A DNA stretch of 64,000 nt, from contig JAICTU010000001.1 of NCBI GenBank assembly GCA_025936205.1, positions 1 to 64,000 on the forward strand, in the 5' to 3' direction. A program made the translations under genes and the position numbers. The stretch comes from Polyangiaceae bacterium. GTDB lineage: Bacteria; Myxococcota; Polyangia; Polyangiales; Polyangiaceae. Positions 54,751-63,920 of this stretch are shown here, one piece after another (position 1 is the stretch's first letter; each line of letters opens with the position of its first letter). The notes beneath the pieces are model-generated. The model worked only from the letters and a program-made list of their open reading frames with translations. It did no database searches and had not been told where the DNA came from.

Positions 54751-55380
54751 TCACTGCGCGCGCCAGTGTTGCTCGACGGAGGAGCCCACCTCTTCCAGCA
54801 AGCGCTGGAGCAGCGGGAGGCTCAAGCCGAGGACCGTGCTCGGAGCCCCCGAAATGCGCTCGATGAAGGGCGCGCTCCGACCCTCCAGCGTGAAGGCGCC
54901 CGCGGTCGACAGCGGCTCGCCCGTCGCGATGTATGCGGCGAGCTGCGCAGGAGACGGCCGCCCGAAGGTGAGCTCGGTCTCGGCGACCGCGCTGGCTCGT
55001 TGCAGAACGGTGCCGTTTTCCACCACGAGCAGGGCCTGCCCCGTGAGCAACGTCGCCGTGCGACCGGCGAATCGAGCCCAATACTCGGCGGCCTCCCCCG
55101 CAGAACGAGGCTTTCCTAGCGCACGTCCGTCGACGTCGAGCAGCGAGTCGCAACCGAGTACGAGCCCGTCCGAGACTCGAAGCGCGACGGCCTCGGCCTT
55201 GGCGAGCGCGAGCGCCAGCACTCGATCGCGCGTGAGCGGAAGCTGGAGCTGCGACTCGTCGACGTGGCTGACCTCGATGCGGTGCTCGATGCCCGCCGTG
55301 GCGAGCAGGCTCGTGCGCGCCGCGCTCGCCGAGGCGAGCACGAGCGGGCGGGGCGGTCGCGATTTCTCGTTCGTGGTCAT
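54751..55380 (-). CDS. maf: Maf-like nucleoside triphosphate pyrophosphatase
   Basis: A 209-aa cytoplasmic enzyme hydrolysing non-canonical or canonical (d)NTPs to monophosphate and pyrophosphate. The family opening LVLASASAARTSLLATAGI is present, with Ser/Arg contacts. VLGCDSLLDVDGRALGKPRS holds the catalytic Asp; typical enzymes have GADT here, so GCDS is a variant. TLLTGQALLVV and a C-terminal GLSLPLLQRLLEEVG follow. Length fits the family. It is convergent with the kinase gene. Confidence 0.92.
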   Translation of the reverse strand: MTTNEKSRPPRPLVLASASAARTSLLATAGIEHRIEVSHVDESQLQLPLTRDRVLALALAKAEAVALRVSDGLVLGCDSLLDVDGRALGKPRSAGEAAEYWARFAGRTATLLTGQALLVVENGTVLQRASAVAETELTFGRPSPAQLAAYIATGEPLSTAGAFTLEGRSAPFIERISGAPSTVLGLSLPLLQRLLEEVGSSVEQHWRAQ

Positions 55381-55461
55381 CGGCCCACTTTGTGCGCGCT
55401 TTTCAGCCCCGACAAGTACCGTCTGGGGGATCTACTCGGTGCCGACGCCGAGCTCAGCCGG

Positions 55462-55980
55462 TCAGGAGACGACCTGCCCGCTCTGCGGCCCCGCGCTCTC
55501 CACGTGCCGGGCTTTCTCAGTGGAGGGTAGCGGGGGTTGGAGCGCCTCGAGCAGCAGCCAACGCTCGAGCTCGATCTCCGACCTCGTGCGGACGCCCATG
55601 CGGCGCCACAGAACGAGGGGCGGGCACCAACCGACGGTGGCATGCAGGAGCAGGAAGCCGAGCTGAGCTCCGAGCAGATGGAGCAGTCCCGTGCGGCGCC
55701 GGCCCAATCCAAACAGCGGTCGCTGCACGAAGCGCTGCAGCCCGACGGCGTATGCCGCGCCGCCAGCGATCGCGAAGTTCGCCATCAGCACGCGCTCGAT
55801 GTCCCACTCGCGATCAATCTCCGCGAGCCGCTGCACGATCGCCTCGCGTCCCTGCCGAACGCAATGCTCCACCGTCATGTCGATGTTCTTGGTGATCCGT
55901 CGATTGACGTGCTGCGGGGAATGATCACGGACGCGATCTGCCACATGCTGCAATCTGGCTTCGACGAGTGCTTCGGTCAT
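55462..55980 (-). CDS. DUF2892/YgaP-type small membrane protein
   Basis: A 172-aa inner-membrane protein. The start at 55980 (MTEALVEARLQHVADRV) fits a soluble helical N-terminus. Around residues 85-125 are two hydrophobic segments (VLMANFAIAGGAAYAVGLQR and LLHLLGAQLGFLLLHATVG) followed by GWCPPLVLWRRMGVRTR. This matches DUF2892 proteins, in which a short two-helix unit ends with a G-x-CP motif. The longer N-terminal part carrying many charged residues is unusual. Function unknown. Confidence 0.72.
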   Translation of the reverse strand: MTEALVEARLQHVADRVRDHSPQHVNRRITKNIDMTVEHCVRQGREAIVQRLAEIDREWDIERVLMANFAIAGGAAYAVGLQRFVQRPLFGLGRRRTGLLHLLGAQLGFLLLHATVGWCPPLVLWRRMGVRTRSEIELERWLLLEALQPPLPSTEKARHVESAGPQSGQVVS

Positions 55981-56228
55981 TGTTGGCGCCTTCCATTCCT
56001 GCCGGAGGGTCCCGGCTTGCTCCGGGATACCGACACTCACAGCAGGCAATGCACATGCCACCGAGCGGTCAGACCGTGGTTGCCCCGCGGCGGTTAGCGC
56101 ATGAAACACCCCTCCCGGGTGAATGTGCAACGCAGCGTTTTGGCCCATCGTACCGGAGTTGGGGCATCCGTGATCGTCCGAGGCCGCTCGTGAGGCCCGG
56201 CGCCGATGCCCCCAGTGTCGGACCTACG

Positions 56229-56555
56229 ATGCAGATATCATCCAAAGAAGGTTTGAAAGCATCCCTGCGGCGCGCCGTTGATCGAGCCCGGACCGCGCTC
56301 CTGCGTGGCCTGAAGGACGGCCTGGCCGGCACTCAGCTCGCCGCGAGCGCGGTGGAGGGTGCCGTTCAGGCGGTCGAGAGCGCACGCGAGGTCTTCTTCG
56401 AGATCTCTCGGGAGGACGAGGACGAGTTCCGTCTCCTCGTCGCGCAGATCCATGGTCTCGTCGGCCTCCTGCTGGCCCAGATCGAGCAGCGCCGCGAGCC
56501 GGCCGAGCTCAGTCTGTGGCCCGCTGCTCACTCGGGCTCGCGCGCGGTCAACTGA
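56229..56555 (+). CDS. Small helical protein of unknown function
   Basis: A 108-aa protein starting with MQISSKEGLKASLRRAVDRA. Almost all of it is predicted amphipathic helix with heptad-like spacing (LVAQIHGLVGLLLAQIEQRR), so a coiled coil is likely. No membrane segment or known domain. It lies between two opposite-strand genes, and its start has no obvious ribosome-binding site. Confidence 0.5.
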   Translation: MQISSKEGLKASLRRAVDRARTALLRGLKDGLAGTQLAASAVEGAVQAVESAREVFFEISREDEDEFRLLVAQIHGLVGLLLAQIEQRREPAELSLWPAAHSGSRAVN

Positions 56556-56713
56556 TCATCGCTGCGCTGTCGCTCGTGGGTCTCGCTGCCATCCTGTCAC
56601 GGCGGCTCGTCCAGCAGCGACCAGCGACTGTCAGCCTGACGGAGTAACAGCGCGCGCGCGAGCCAGACCCTTGATTTTCAAGGGTGGCATTCGCCTTGCA
56701 CCAGCGCGAAGTC

Positions 56714-57112
56714 ATGATGCGGACCATTCATTGCGCGTTGCACGGCTCGCGAGAGCGAGGCGTGACGCTGGTCGAGATGTTGATCGTCGTGGCCATCATG
56801 GCTCTCGTTGCCGGTGGTGTCGGGGTGGCGGCGTTGAAGTACTGGGGCGATGCCCAGTTCAAGACCACCAGCTCGAACGCGCGCACGATCCGCGGAGCGG
56901 TGAAGGCCTGGTGGATCGATCACGATCCAGGGCAGTGCCCGGGCGTCGACGATCTCGTGTCCGCGGGGGTCCTCGATCGGGACAGCCCACGCTCCGACGC
57001 CTGGGGTGAAGCCTGGCGCCTGGAGTGCAGCGACGGCGAGGTCACGGTGCTGTCCTCGGGCAAGGACCGCCAGGCGGGCACGGCCGATGATATCCGGATC
57101 CCTCCCGTGTAG
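56714..57112 (+). CDS. GspG-like pseudopilin / type IV prepilin-like protein
   Basis: A 132-aa exported fibre-subunit-like protein. A short leader ends SRERG, followed by the prepilin peptidase site G|VTLVE with the conserved Glu at +5 and the hydrophobic N-helix MLIVVAIMALVAGGVGVAA. The C-terminal half resembles a major pseudopilin of type II secretion (DLVSAGVLDRDSPRSDAWG, then SSGKDRQAGTADDI, which fits the calcium-binding loop). It is solitary: no other secretion genes are present in the window. The start is uncertain among 56684 (GTG), 56714 and 56717. Confidence 0.85.
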   Translation: MMRTIHCALHGSRERGVTLVEMLIVVAIMALVAGGVGVAALKYWGDAQFKTTSSNARTIRGAVKAWWIDHDPGQCPGVDDLVSAGVLDRDSPRSDAWGEAWRLECSDGEVTVLSSGKDRQAGTADDIRIPPV

Positions 57113-57135
57113 CGCGGCTCTCCTGACCTGACCCA

Positions 57136-58155
57136 TCAGGGCCCGGGCGCTCGACAGTCCGCCATATCGCTCCCTGACGCGCAATCGCCCAGGGCTTCGT
57201 CGCAAACGCCATCGCCCGACCACGGGCACGGATCGAGGCGTGACGGACCGGACCCGTTCGAGGCGATCTTGACGACGGCCGGTGCCGGCAAGCGGACCAT
57301 CGAAGCGAGGGTCGTGTCGTCCAGCGTCGCATTGCGATGGACCACGATGATCCCTGCTTCGCTGAGCAGGGGGAGCGCGAGCTCGACCAATGCGCTGTTG
57401 TGCTCGACCTGCAGCCCTCCCACCTGACGCAAAGCCGCGAGCCCCGCGAGGCTCGTCAGGGCGGGGTTCTCGCTGATCCGTGCCTGAGTCACGCGCTGGA
57501 CTCCTGCAAGGCCGTCGATCTGCTGGAGACGTGCGTTGTCGTACAAGTCGAGCATGCTCAGCTCGACCATGCTGCTCAGGGCGTCGAGGTTTTCGATTCC
57601 CGTCTGGTACAATCTCAGCGCCCGCAGCGCGGTGACCCCGGCGAACGCCTGCAGGTCCCGCAGCTCGGGGGAGGCGTCGATCTCGAGCCACACGTCCCGA
57701 CCGAGGTGGGGGGCGCCCGCCGGCGCGATCAGCTGAGCGACGCCCGAGAGCTGGAGCCCTCCAGAGACGGTGGCGGACTCGAGCCCCTCCAGCGAGAGCC
57801 GGGGTATACCGGACACTTTCAGAGCACCGACCTCTTCGAGGGAGCGGAAGCCTGCCAGAGGATCGGCGACGGAGAACCCGCTGTCGCCTTCGACGCTGAC
57901 CGAGCCGTCCACGCCGCGCAGCGACCGCAGCGGCGTTTCGTCCATGCCTTCAAACGCGTACAGTGTCAGTGCCCCCACGAGCCGCTCGCAGCCCGAAAGG
58001 CGATCGAGTCCTGCCTGATCGCGGATCTCGACCGAGTCCCGGAGCACCCCGTCGGGGCCGCAGCTCGCGCTCTGATGTGAGGATTCCGCGCGTGCACCGC
58101 AGCCCAGGACTGGCGTCAACAGAGCCAGCCCAACCCAACGAAGTTGGTCACCCAT
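57136..58155 (-). CDS. Leucine-rich / receptor-L-like lipoprotein
   Basis: A 339-aa exported protein. The signal ends LLTPVLGC (Cys19). The body consists of irregular leucine-rich repeats (LRALRLYQTGIENLDALSS, LSMLDLYDNARLQQIDGLAG, QARISENPALTSLAGLAA), forming a solenoid like receptor L domains. The C-terminus has a Cys cluster (DPCPWSGDGVCDEALGDC) resembling a small EGF/LDL-type module. A ligand-binding surface role is likely. It is convergent with the pseudopilin gene, 23 nt apart. Confidence 0.83.
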   Translation of the reverse strand: MGDQLRWVGLALLTPVLGCGARAESSHQSASCGPDGVLRDSVEIRDQAGLDRLSGCERLVGALTLYAFEGMDETPLRSLRGVDGSVSVEGDSGFSVADPLAGFRSLEEVGALKVSGIPRLSLEGLESATVSGGLQLSGVAQLIAPAGAPHLGRDVWLEIDASPELRDLQAFAGVTALRALRLYQTGIENLDALSSMVELSMLDLYDNARLQQIDGLAGVQRVTQARISENPALTSLAGLAALRQVGGLQVEHNSALVELALPLLSEAGIIVVHRNATLDDTTLASMVRLPAPAVVKIASNGSGPSRLDPCPWSGDGVCDEALGDCASGSDMADCRAPGP

Positions 58156-58308
58156 GGCGCTAGCCTGGCCTCTGCGCTGGGCGCTCGCCAGCAGGAATTA
58201 GCGGGCGAACGAGCGGCATTTTTGCCGAATCAGATAAAAGTTGCGCGTGCTGCTGACGGATCCTTTGCCGGCGCGACACGGAGCATTGCGAGCACCGGCG
58301 CGGCGACT

Positions 58309-58977
58309 TCAACCGGCGTTCGGCGGCCGCCTTTGGCGGTCGATGCCGCGCGGGCGAGCGACCATTCGTGCCTGCAACTCTTCGTCGAGCACCAGCTCAC
58401 CGCGCAGGAATGCTTCGACGTGCGGCAGGCGATCATGCCCCCAGAACAGCTCGCCAGCGATCACGAAGCTCGGCACGCCAAAGACGCCCAGCGTGAGCGC
58501 ATGGTCTACGTGGGCTCGGAGCCGCTGCTTGACCGCCGGGGTCTCGATGGCGTCGAGCAAGTCGGTCGAGAGCTGCGTAGCGACCAGTAGCTCGCGCAGC
58601 GTGTCTTTACTCTCGAGATCGCGACCTTCCGACCAGGCGGCATCGAGCAGCGTGCCCGCCCAGCGAAAGCGCGCCTCGGCGTCGCTCACGGCGGCGCACA
58701 GACGCAGCGCCTTCAATGGGTTGAAGGGATGGCGCGGCGGCCCGGAGAGGCGCAGCCCCGCCAGCCGCGCGCAGCGTTGCACGTCCCGAAAGGTGTAGGC
58801 GCGCTTCTCCGGGATCTCCGCCGGGCCCACGCCGCCGCGCGCGTCGAGCAGCACGCCGAATAGTACCGGCAACGCCTCGACCTCCAGCTCCAGCCGCGGC
58901 CGGTAAGCGTTCAGCTCGTGCCAGCCGAGCCAGGCATAGGGGCTCACCACGTCAAAGAAGAACTGCAGACGACTCAT
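58309..58977 (-). CDS. DsbA-family / 2-hydroxychromene-2-carboxylate isomerase-like protein
   Basis: A 222-aa cytoplasmic thioredoxin-fold protein of the kappa-class GST type. The N-terminus RLQFFFDVVSPYAWLGW has the SPY motif typical of HCCA isomerases, replacing the CxxC of oxidoreductases. GVFGVPSFVIAGELFWGHDR near residue 165 is the conserved cis-Pro loop and C-terminal signature. These enzymes act on aromatic catabolic intermediates with glutathione. No aromatic pathway genes are adjacent, so the substrate is open. Confidence 0.9.
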   Translation of the reverse strand: MSRLQFFFDVVSPYAWLGWHELNAYRPRLELEVEALPVLFGVLLDARGGVGPAEIPEKRAYTFRDVQRCARLAGLRLSGPPRHPFNPLKALRLCAAVSDAEARFRWAGTLLDAAWSEGRDLESKDTLRELLVATQLSTDLLDAIETPAVKQRLRAHVDHALTLGVFGVPSFVIAGELFWGHDRLPHVEAFLRGELVLDEELQARMVARPRGIDRQRRPPNAG

Positions 58978-59106
58978 TTGCGCATTCTAGCCGGTGCACT
59001 CCCGGACCGCCGATCGACAATCTGGAAAGCCTTCCGGGAGTGATGGCAAGCGAGCGAAATCCGTAGTAAAAGGGCCTGGATTCTGCGTCTCGGCAGGTCG
59101 ATTCTC

Positions 59107-60459
59107 ATGCCTTTCAGCCGTAAGTTTTTGCCGCGTCGGACTTTTTTGCGCGGAGCGGGTGCCGCCTTGGCGCTGCCCTGGCTCGACGCGATGTCGCCCG
59201 CGCTCGCCGCCTCGGCAAAACCGCCCGTCCGCCTGGCATTTCTGTACGTGCCGAACGGGATCGACACCGCCGGCTGGAACATCGAGCAGGACGGGCCGCT
59301 CTCTCCGGAGCTGCCGCGCATCCTCCGGCCGCTCGCGGCCTTCCAGGGCGACCTGCTGCAGCTCGGCAACCTCACGCACAACAGCGGCCGCGCCCTGCTG
59401 GACGGTGCGGGAGATCACGGGCGCGCCTCGGGCTCGTATCTGACCGGCATCCAGGTCAAGAAGAGCATGGTCGAGCTCCGGGGCAGCATCTCCTGCGATC
59501 AGATCGTGGCCAACCAGATCGGTCACCTGACGCGCTTTGCGTCGCTCGAGCTCGGCATGGAGGACGTGCGGCAGGCGGGCGACTGCGACTCCGGCTACTC
59601 CTGCGCCTACACCAACAACCTGGCCTGGCGCAGCGAGACGCAGCCCCTGCCCCCGATCCTCGATCCGCGAGCGCTGTTCGAGCGCATGTTCGGCTCGGGT
59701 AGCGGAGGAGCTGTTTCGCGCACCCCGGAGGAGCGCGCCCGGCGCGCGCGCTACCGCAGCAGCATCCTGGACTTCGTGCGTGAGGACACGAAGCAGCTGC
59801 AAGCGAGCCTCGGCCCCACCGACGTTCGCAAGCTCGACGAGTACCTGTCCTCGATCCGCGAGGTGGAGCGCCAGCTCGACAAGACCGAGCGCGACAACGC
59901 GGCGATCGACCCGGGGATGCCGAAGCCCTACGGCGTGCCGCCCGATTTCGCCGATCACTTCCGGCTCATGAGCGATCTCTTGACGCTCGCCTTCCGCGCC
60001 GATCTGACGCGCGTGGCGACGTTCCTGATCACGCGCGAGGGCTCGAATCGCGCGTACCGCGAGATCGGCATCCCCGATGGCCACCATCCGTTGACCCATC
60101 ATCGCAACGACCCAGCGCTGATGGAGAAGGTGCGCCAGATCAACGAGTACCACACCCAGCAACTCGCGGGCTGGCTGACCAAGCTGAAGGCCACGCCCGA
60201 CGGTGACTCGAACCTGCTCGACAGCTCGATGATCGTCTACGGCTCCGGCATTTCCGACGGCAACCATCACTTGCATGACGACCTGCCGACGCTGTTGATC
60301 GGGCGCGGCGGCAACTACTTCAAGCCCGGACGTCGAATCACTTTCCGCAAGGAGACGCCGATGGCGAACCTGCATCTCACCTTGATGGATCGCATGGGCG
60401 TCCGCGTGGAACACTTCGGCGACGCCTCCGGGCGCATCTCGCCCGCGAGCTTGACCTGA
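59107..60459 (+). CDS. DUF1552 secreted protein (Tat signal)
   Basis: A 450-aa exported protein. The N-terminus has a twin-arginine signal, LPRRTFLRGAGAALALPWL. The DUF1552 domain fills the rest: RLAFLYVPNGIDTAGWN, GDLLQLGNLTHNSG, GDHGRASGSYLTG, and DSSMIVYGSGISDGNHH near the end, with several conserved His/Asp in an alkaline-phosphatase-superfamily-like arrangement. The family is common with PSD/DUF1592 proteins in Planctomycetes and Myxococcota; its activity is not established. First gene of a three-gene operon, 1 nt before the next. Confidence 0.92.
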   Translation: MPFSRKFLPRRTFLRGAGAALALPWLDAMSPALAASAKPPVRLAFLYVPNGIDTAGWNIEQDGPLSPELPRILRPLAAFQGDLLQLGNLTHNSGRALLDGAGDHGRASGSYLTGIQVKKSMVELRGSISCDQIVANQIGHLTRFASLELGMEDVRQAGDCDSGYSCAYTNNLAWRSETQPLPPILDPRALFERMFGSGSGGAVSRTPEERARRARYRSSILDFVREDTKQLQASLGPTDVRKLDEYLSSIREVERQLDKTERDNAAIDPGMPKPYGVPPDFADHFRLMSDLLTLAFRADLTRVATFLITREGSNRAYREIGIPDGHHPLTHHRNDPALMEKVRQINEYHTQQLAGWLTKLKATPDGDSNLLDSSMIVYGSGISDGNHHLHDDLPTLLIGRGGNYFKPGRRITFRKETPMANLHLTLMDRMGVRVEHFGDASGRISPASLT

Positions 60460-60460
60460 C

Positions 60461-61516
60461 ATGGCAGACGATCTTCGAGTGGGGCCCGTCGGGCCCGCTG
60501 CGAATCCAGCAGGCGAAGCAGCCGAGCCTCGCCCGCCGCTCGGCGTCGCGCTCGACCTCGACTTCGCGCGGCCCGATGCTCTGCTCAGCTTGGCCCTGCT
60601 CAACGGTCTGAGCGCGCAGACGCGAGCGCGGCGGATCGCGCTCAGCGTGACGCGGCCGAGCCTGGTCGCGGCCCAGCTGGCGGACGTGATCGCGGAGTAC
60701 TACGCCACGCTGCCCGCGAACTGGGGCTATGCGACAATCGGCATGCCGGAGGGCGGTCCAGCCTCGCCCGATCCGCAGCTCGCTGCGCTGCTCGCGCGCA
60801 AGAAGCCGGACGGCGCGCCGCTGTACCCGACGCGCGTGCGCCGGGTCGTCGATACTGCGGACAGCGCCACGCTGATGCGCAACCTGCTGCTCGCCGAACA
60901 AGACGGCAACACGGCGATCGTGCTCGCCGGAGCAGCGACGGACCTGAGCCGCCTGCTCGATCTGTATGGTGCACCCGCGCAGCTTCGGGCCAAGGTCAAG
61001 GTCCTGGTGGTGGCAGGGCCCGGGGCGACGATCGCGAGCGATGCGCGCGCCGCACGGCGCGTGTTCGCAGACTGGCCCACTCCGATCGTCGCCGTCGGCG
61101 CGGAGCTAGGGGAGGCCTTGCGCTTCCCGGCCAAGGTCGTGCAGGAGCTGCTCGCGGCCTCGCCGGAGCACCCGGTGGCGGCCGCCTACGCGGCGCTCGG
61201 TCGCATGCCCTACGACGCCCCCACGACGGCGCTCACCGCGCTGCTCTATGCCGCGCAGCCCGAAGGCGACGAGTACCGGCTCTCCGAGCCCGGCACGATC
61301 GCCGTACTGGACGACGGGCGCACGCGCTTCACGCCGCGCCCGGGGGGCACGCACCGCTACCTGAGCGCCAACCCGGCGCGGATGCAAAGCCTGCTCACGC
61401 AGTACACGGCTCTCGTGTCCGCGCCGCCCATGCCGCGGCCGGTGATCAAGCGCAAACCGATGCCGCCCGCTCCCGGCGCGCAGCAGCCCGCGGAATCGGC
61501 AGCGAAACCCCGGTGA
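60461..61516 (+). CDS. Inosine-uridine nucleoside hydrolase-like protein
   Basis: A 351-aa protein with a nucleoside-hydrolase-like fold (GVALDLDFARPDALLSLALL, TAIVLAGAATDLSRLLDL, VLVVAGPGATIASDARAAR). The hallmark N-terminal metal site, normally DxDxGxDD, is here DLDFARPD, so the Gly and one Asp are missing and metal binding may be altered. No signal peptide is visible, although both neighbours are exported. The C-terminal 30 residues are Pro-rich. It starts 1 nt after the DUF1552 stop, and its own stop overlaps the next GTG (GTGA). Confidence 0.8.
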   Translation: MADDLRVGPVGPAANPAGEAAEPRPPLGVALDLDFARPDALLSLALLNGLSAQTRARRIALSVTRPSLVAAQLADVIAEYYATLPANWGYATIGMPEGGPASPDPQLAALLARKKPDGAPLYPTRVRRVVDTADSATLMRNLLLAEQDGNTAIVLAGAATDLSRLLDLYGAPAQLRAKVKVLVVAGPGATIASDARAARRVFADWPTPIVAVGAELGEALRFPAKVVQELLAASPEHPVAAAYAALGRMPYDAPTTALTALLYAAQPEGDEYRLSEPGTIAVLDDGRTRFTPRPGGTHRYLSANPARMQSLLTQYTALVSAPPMPRPVIKRKPMPPAPGAQQPAESAAKPR

Positions 61517-63858
61517 ACGCGCGCATGTTCCGTCGCAGCTCCAGCTGGCGCTCGGCAGCCTGGCTGCTCGGGTGCGCGCTCGCGCTCAGCTGGGCTCCGC
61601 CGCTGCGCTCGTCCGAGCCCGGGCCCGACGCCGCCGCATTTCGCAAGGCCACACAGAGCCTGTTCGAGCAGACCTGCAGCCGCTGCCACAACTCGAAGGA
61701 GGCCGATGGCGGTTTCGACGTGAGTCGCTTGCAGGCGGTCGAGAGCCTCGGCAGCGAGCGCGCTCGCTGGGAGCTCGTCCTCGCCAAGCTGCGCGCCGGA
61801 GAGATGCCGCCGCAGGGCGTCGAGGCTCCGCGCGCGCAGATCGACGCGCTGATCCGCTTCCTGGAGCGAGAGTTCGCTCGCGCCGATGCCAGCGCTGCGC
61901 GCGACCCGGGCCGGGTCACGCTGCGGCGCCTGAACCGCAGCGAGTACACCAACACGATCCGAGATCTGCTCGGTATCGAGTTCCGCGCCGACAAGGACTT
62001 CCCCGTCGACGATTCGGGCGATGGCTTCGACAACATCGGCGACGTGCTCAGCGTCTCACCGCTGTTGATGGAGAAGTACCTGGCGGCCGCCGAGAGCATC
62101 GCGGAGCGTGCGCTCGGGTCCGGCCCGCTGCCGAGTGCGATCAAGGCCGAATACAGCATCAAGCTTCAGAACCTGCAGCGCACCGATCCGAGCACGGTCG
62201 AGACGACGCACCGCTTCGACTACGACGCCGAATATGATCTGGTGATCGGCTTCAACGGGCAGCGTGCACCCGACGCCAAGCCGGTGAACCTGGGCATCTG
62301 GCTGGATGGCAAGCTGCTCCGCACGCTGAAGGTCGAGATGAAGCCGTCCGGGCTCGTCTACTTTGACCCCTACGCGGAGGAGCGGACGCGGCTCGGGGTA
62401 TCACAGGGCGACCACACGCTGCGGGTCGGCTTTCTCGACGATGCGTTTGTCCAGACGCTGCCCAAGGAACAGCTCTATCAGCCCAAGGCCAACAAGTTCG
62501 TCAGCAGCTTGACCTTGATCGGGCCTTTCGCGAGCGCGCAGGAAAAGCCGAGCCGCCAGCGCCTGCTCCGCTGTGACCCCAACAGCGGGGACGCCTGCGT
62601 CCGGAGCATCCTGTCGGCGCTGGCGCAGCGCGCGTACCGGCGTTCCGTCAGCGAAGCCGAGCTGGCGCAGCTGACCAAGTTCGTGGATCAGGCCCGGGCC
62701 GAGGGGCAGTCCGTCGAGCAGGGGCTGGGGCTCGCCCTGCAAGCCGTGCTCGTCTCGCCGCACTTCCTGTTCCACGTCGAGCGCGACGATGTCCCGGTCG
62801 AGTCCGGTCGCGTGCACCGTGTGAGCGACGTCGAGCTCGCGTCGCGGCTGAGCTACTTCCTGTGGAGCTCCATGCCCGACGACGAGCTGTTGAACGCGGC
62901 GCTGCACGGGCAGCTCGCGACCAACGCGGGGCTCGACAAGCAGGTCAAGCGCATGCTGCGCGACCCGAAGGCCTTCGCCCTGGCGGAGAACTTCGCGGGG
63001 CAGTGGCTGGAGATCCGCAATCTGGCCAGCATCAAGCCCGACCCCGACAAGTTTCCAGTGTGGAATCCCGAATTGCGGGACGCACTGGGCCGCGAGACGC
63101 AGCTATTCTTCGCCTGGATCTTGCAGAACAACCGCTCCATCAGCGACTTCATCGATGCGCGCTACACGTTCCTGAACGAGAAGCTCGCCAGCTACTACGG
63201 CATCCCGGGCGTGCGCGGCCCCGAGTTTCGCCGTGTGGCGCTGTCCACGCGCGAGCGGGGCGGCGTATTGAGCCAGGGCAGCGTGCTCGCGGTCTCCAGC
63301 TATCCCACGCGTACCTCGGTGGTGCTGCGCGGCAAATACGTGCTCCAGAACATCCTCGGCGCCCCGCCGCCTCCCCCGCCCCCGGACGTGCCCGCGCTCG
63401 ACGAACGGGCGGTCTCCAGCAGCGCCAGCCTGCGCCAGCAAATGGAGGCGCATCGGAGCAACGCCGTCTGTGCTTCTTGCCATGCGCGCATGGATCCGCT
63501 CGGCTTCGGGCTCGAGAGCTACGATGCGATCGGGCGCTGGCGCACGGAGGATGGCGGGCAGCGCGTCGACGCGAGCGGCGTGTTGCCCAGCGGGGAGACC
63601 TTCCAGAGCCCGGCGGAGCTCCGGCGTATCCTGAAGCGCCGGCTGCCGGACTTTGCGCGCTGCTTGACGGAGAAGCTGCTCACGTACGCCCTGGGCCGTG
63701 GGCTTCAGGCCTATGACAAGCCCACCGTGCGCGAGCTCACCGACCAGCTCGCCGCATCGGGCTATACCTTCCAGACGCTGATCTACAGTGTCGTACACAG
63801 CCTGCCCTTTCGCTCTCGTCGGGTGGAAGACGCCGCCGTGGCGGTGAACGGCGGCTGA
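61513..63858 (+). CDS. PSD/DUF1592-family cytochrome-like secreted protein
   Basis: A 781-aa exported protein with a GTG start and a hydrophobic signal (SAAWLLGCALALSWAPP). Two haem-c CxxCH motifs bracket it: Cys55-Cys58-His59 (TCSRCHN) and Cys653-Cys656-His657 (CASCHARMDPLGF). In between are DUF1587 (RLNRSEYTNTIRDLLGIEF), a beta-rich carbohydrate-binding-like insert (about 210-330), DUF1595 (RAYRRSVSEAELAQL), DUF1592 (LSYFLWSSMPDDELLNAAL) and DUF1588 (VLAVSSYPTRTSVVLRGKY); DUF1585 follows the second haem site. This is the complete version of the truncated gene at 24208. Proposed to be an electron-transfer partner of the DUF1552 protein. Confidence 0.92.
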   Translation: MNARMFRRSSSWRSAAWLLGCALALSWAPPLRSSEPGPDAAAFRKATQSLFEQTCSRCHNSKEADGGFDVSRLQAVESLGSERARWELVLAKLRAGEMPPQGVEAPRAQIDALIRFLEREFARADASAARDPGRVTLRRLNRSEYTNTIRDLLGIEFRADKDFPVDDSGDGFDNIGDVLSVSPLLMEKYLAAAESIAERALGSGPLPSAIKAEYSIKLQNLQRTDPSTVETTHRFDYDAEYDLVIGFNGQRAPDAKPVNLGIWLDGKLLRTLKVEMKPSGLVYFDPYAEERTRLGVSQGDHTLRVGFLDDAFVQTLPKEQLYQPKANKFVSSLTLIGPFASAQEKPSRQRLLRCDPNSGDACVRSILSALAQRAYRRSVSEAELAQLTKFVDQARAEGQSVEQGLGLALQAVLVSPHFLFHVERDDVPVESGRVHRVSDVELASRLSYFLWSSMPDDELLNAALHGQLATNAGLDKQVKRMLRDPKAFALAENFAGQWLEIRNLASIKPDPDKFPVWNPELRDALGRETQLFFAWILQNNRSISDFIDARYTFLNEKLASYYGIPGVRGPEFRRVALSTRERGGVLSQGSVLAVSSYPTRTSVVLRGKYVLQNILGAPPPPPPPDVPALDERAVSSSASLRQQMEAHRSNAVCASCHARMDPLGFGLESYDAIGRWRTEDGGQRVDASGVLPSGETFQSPAELRRILKRRLPDFARCLTEKLLTYALGRGLQAYDKPTVRELTDQLAASGYTFQTLIYSVVHSLPFRSRRVEDAAVAVNGG

Positions 63859-63860
63859 CT

Positions 63861-63908
63861 AGTACCTCGTGCCCCAGGTTCGTGCCGGCAGATGGGGCAC
63901 TCTGTACT
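63861..63908. terminator. Hairpin after the DUF1592 operon (candidate terminator)
   Basis: GTGCCCCA (63869-63876) and TGGGGCAC (63893-63900) are a perfect 8-bp stem. It is extended by AGTAC (63861-63865) and GTACT (63904-63908) across a symmetric 3-nt internal loop. It starts 2 nt after the stop codon and is followed by a pyrimidine-rich run (tcttcttcattt), so it fits an intrinsic terminator. Confidence 0.55.
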
Positions 63909-63920
63909 TCTTCTTCATTT

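Noticed and set aside
57425..57434. TGACGCAAAG match to the regulon motif
   Set aside because: It lies within the coding sequence of the leucine-rich lipoprotein, far from any promoter, so it is taken as chance.
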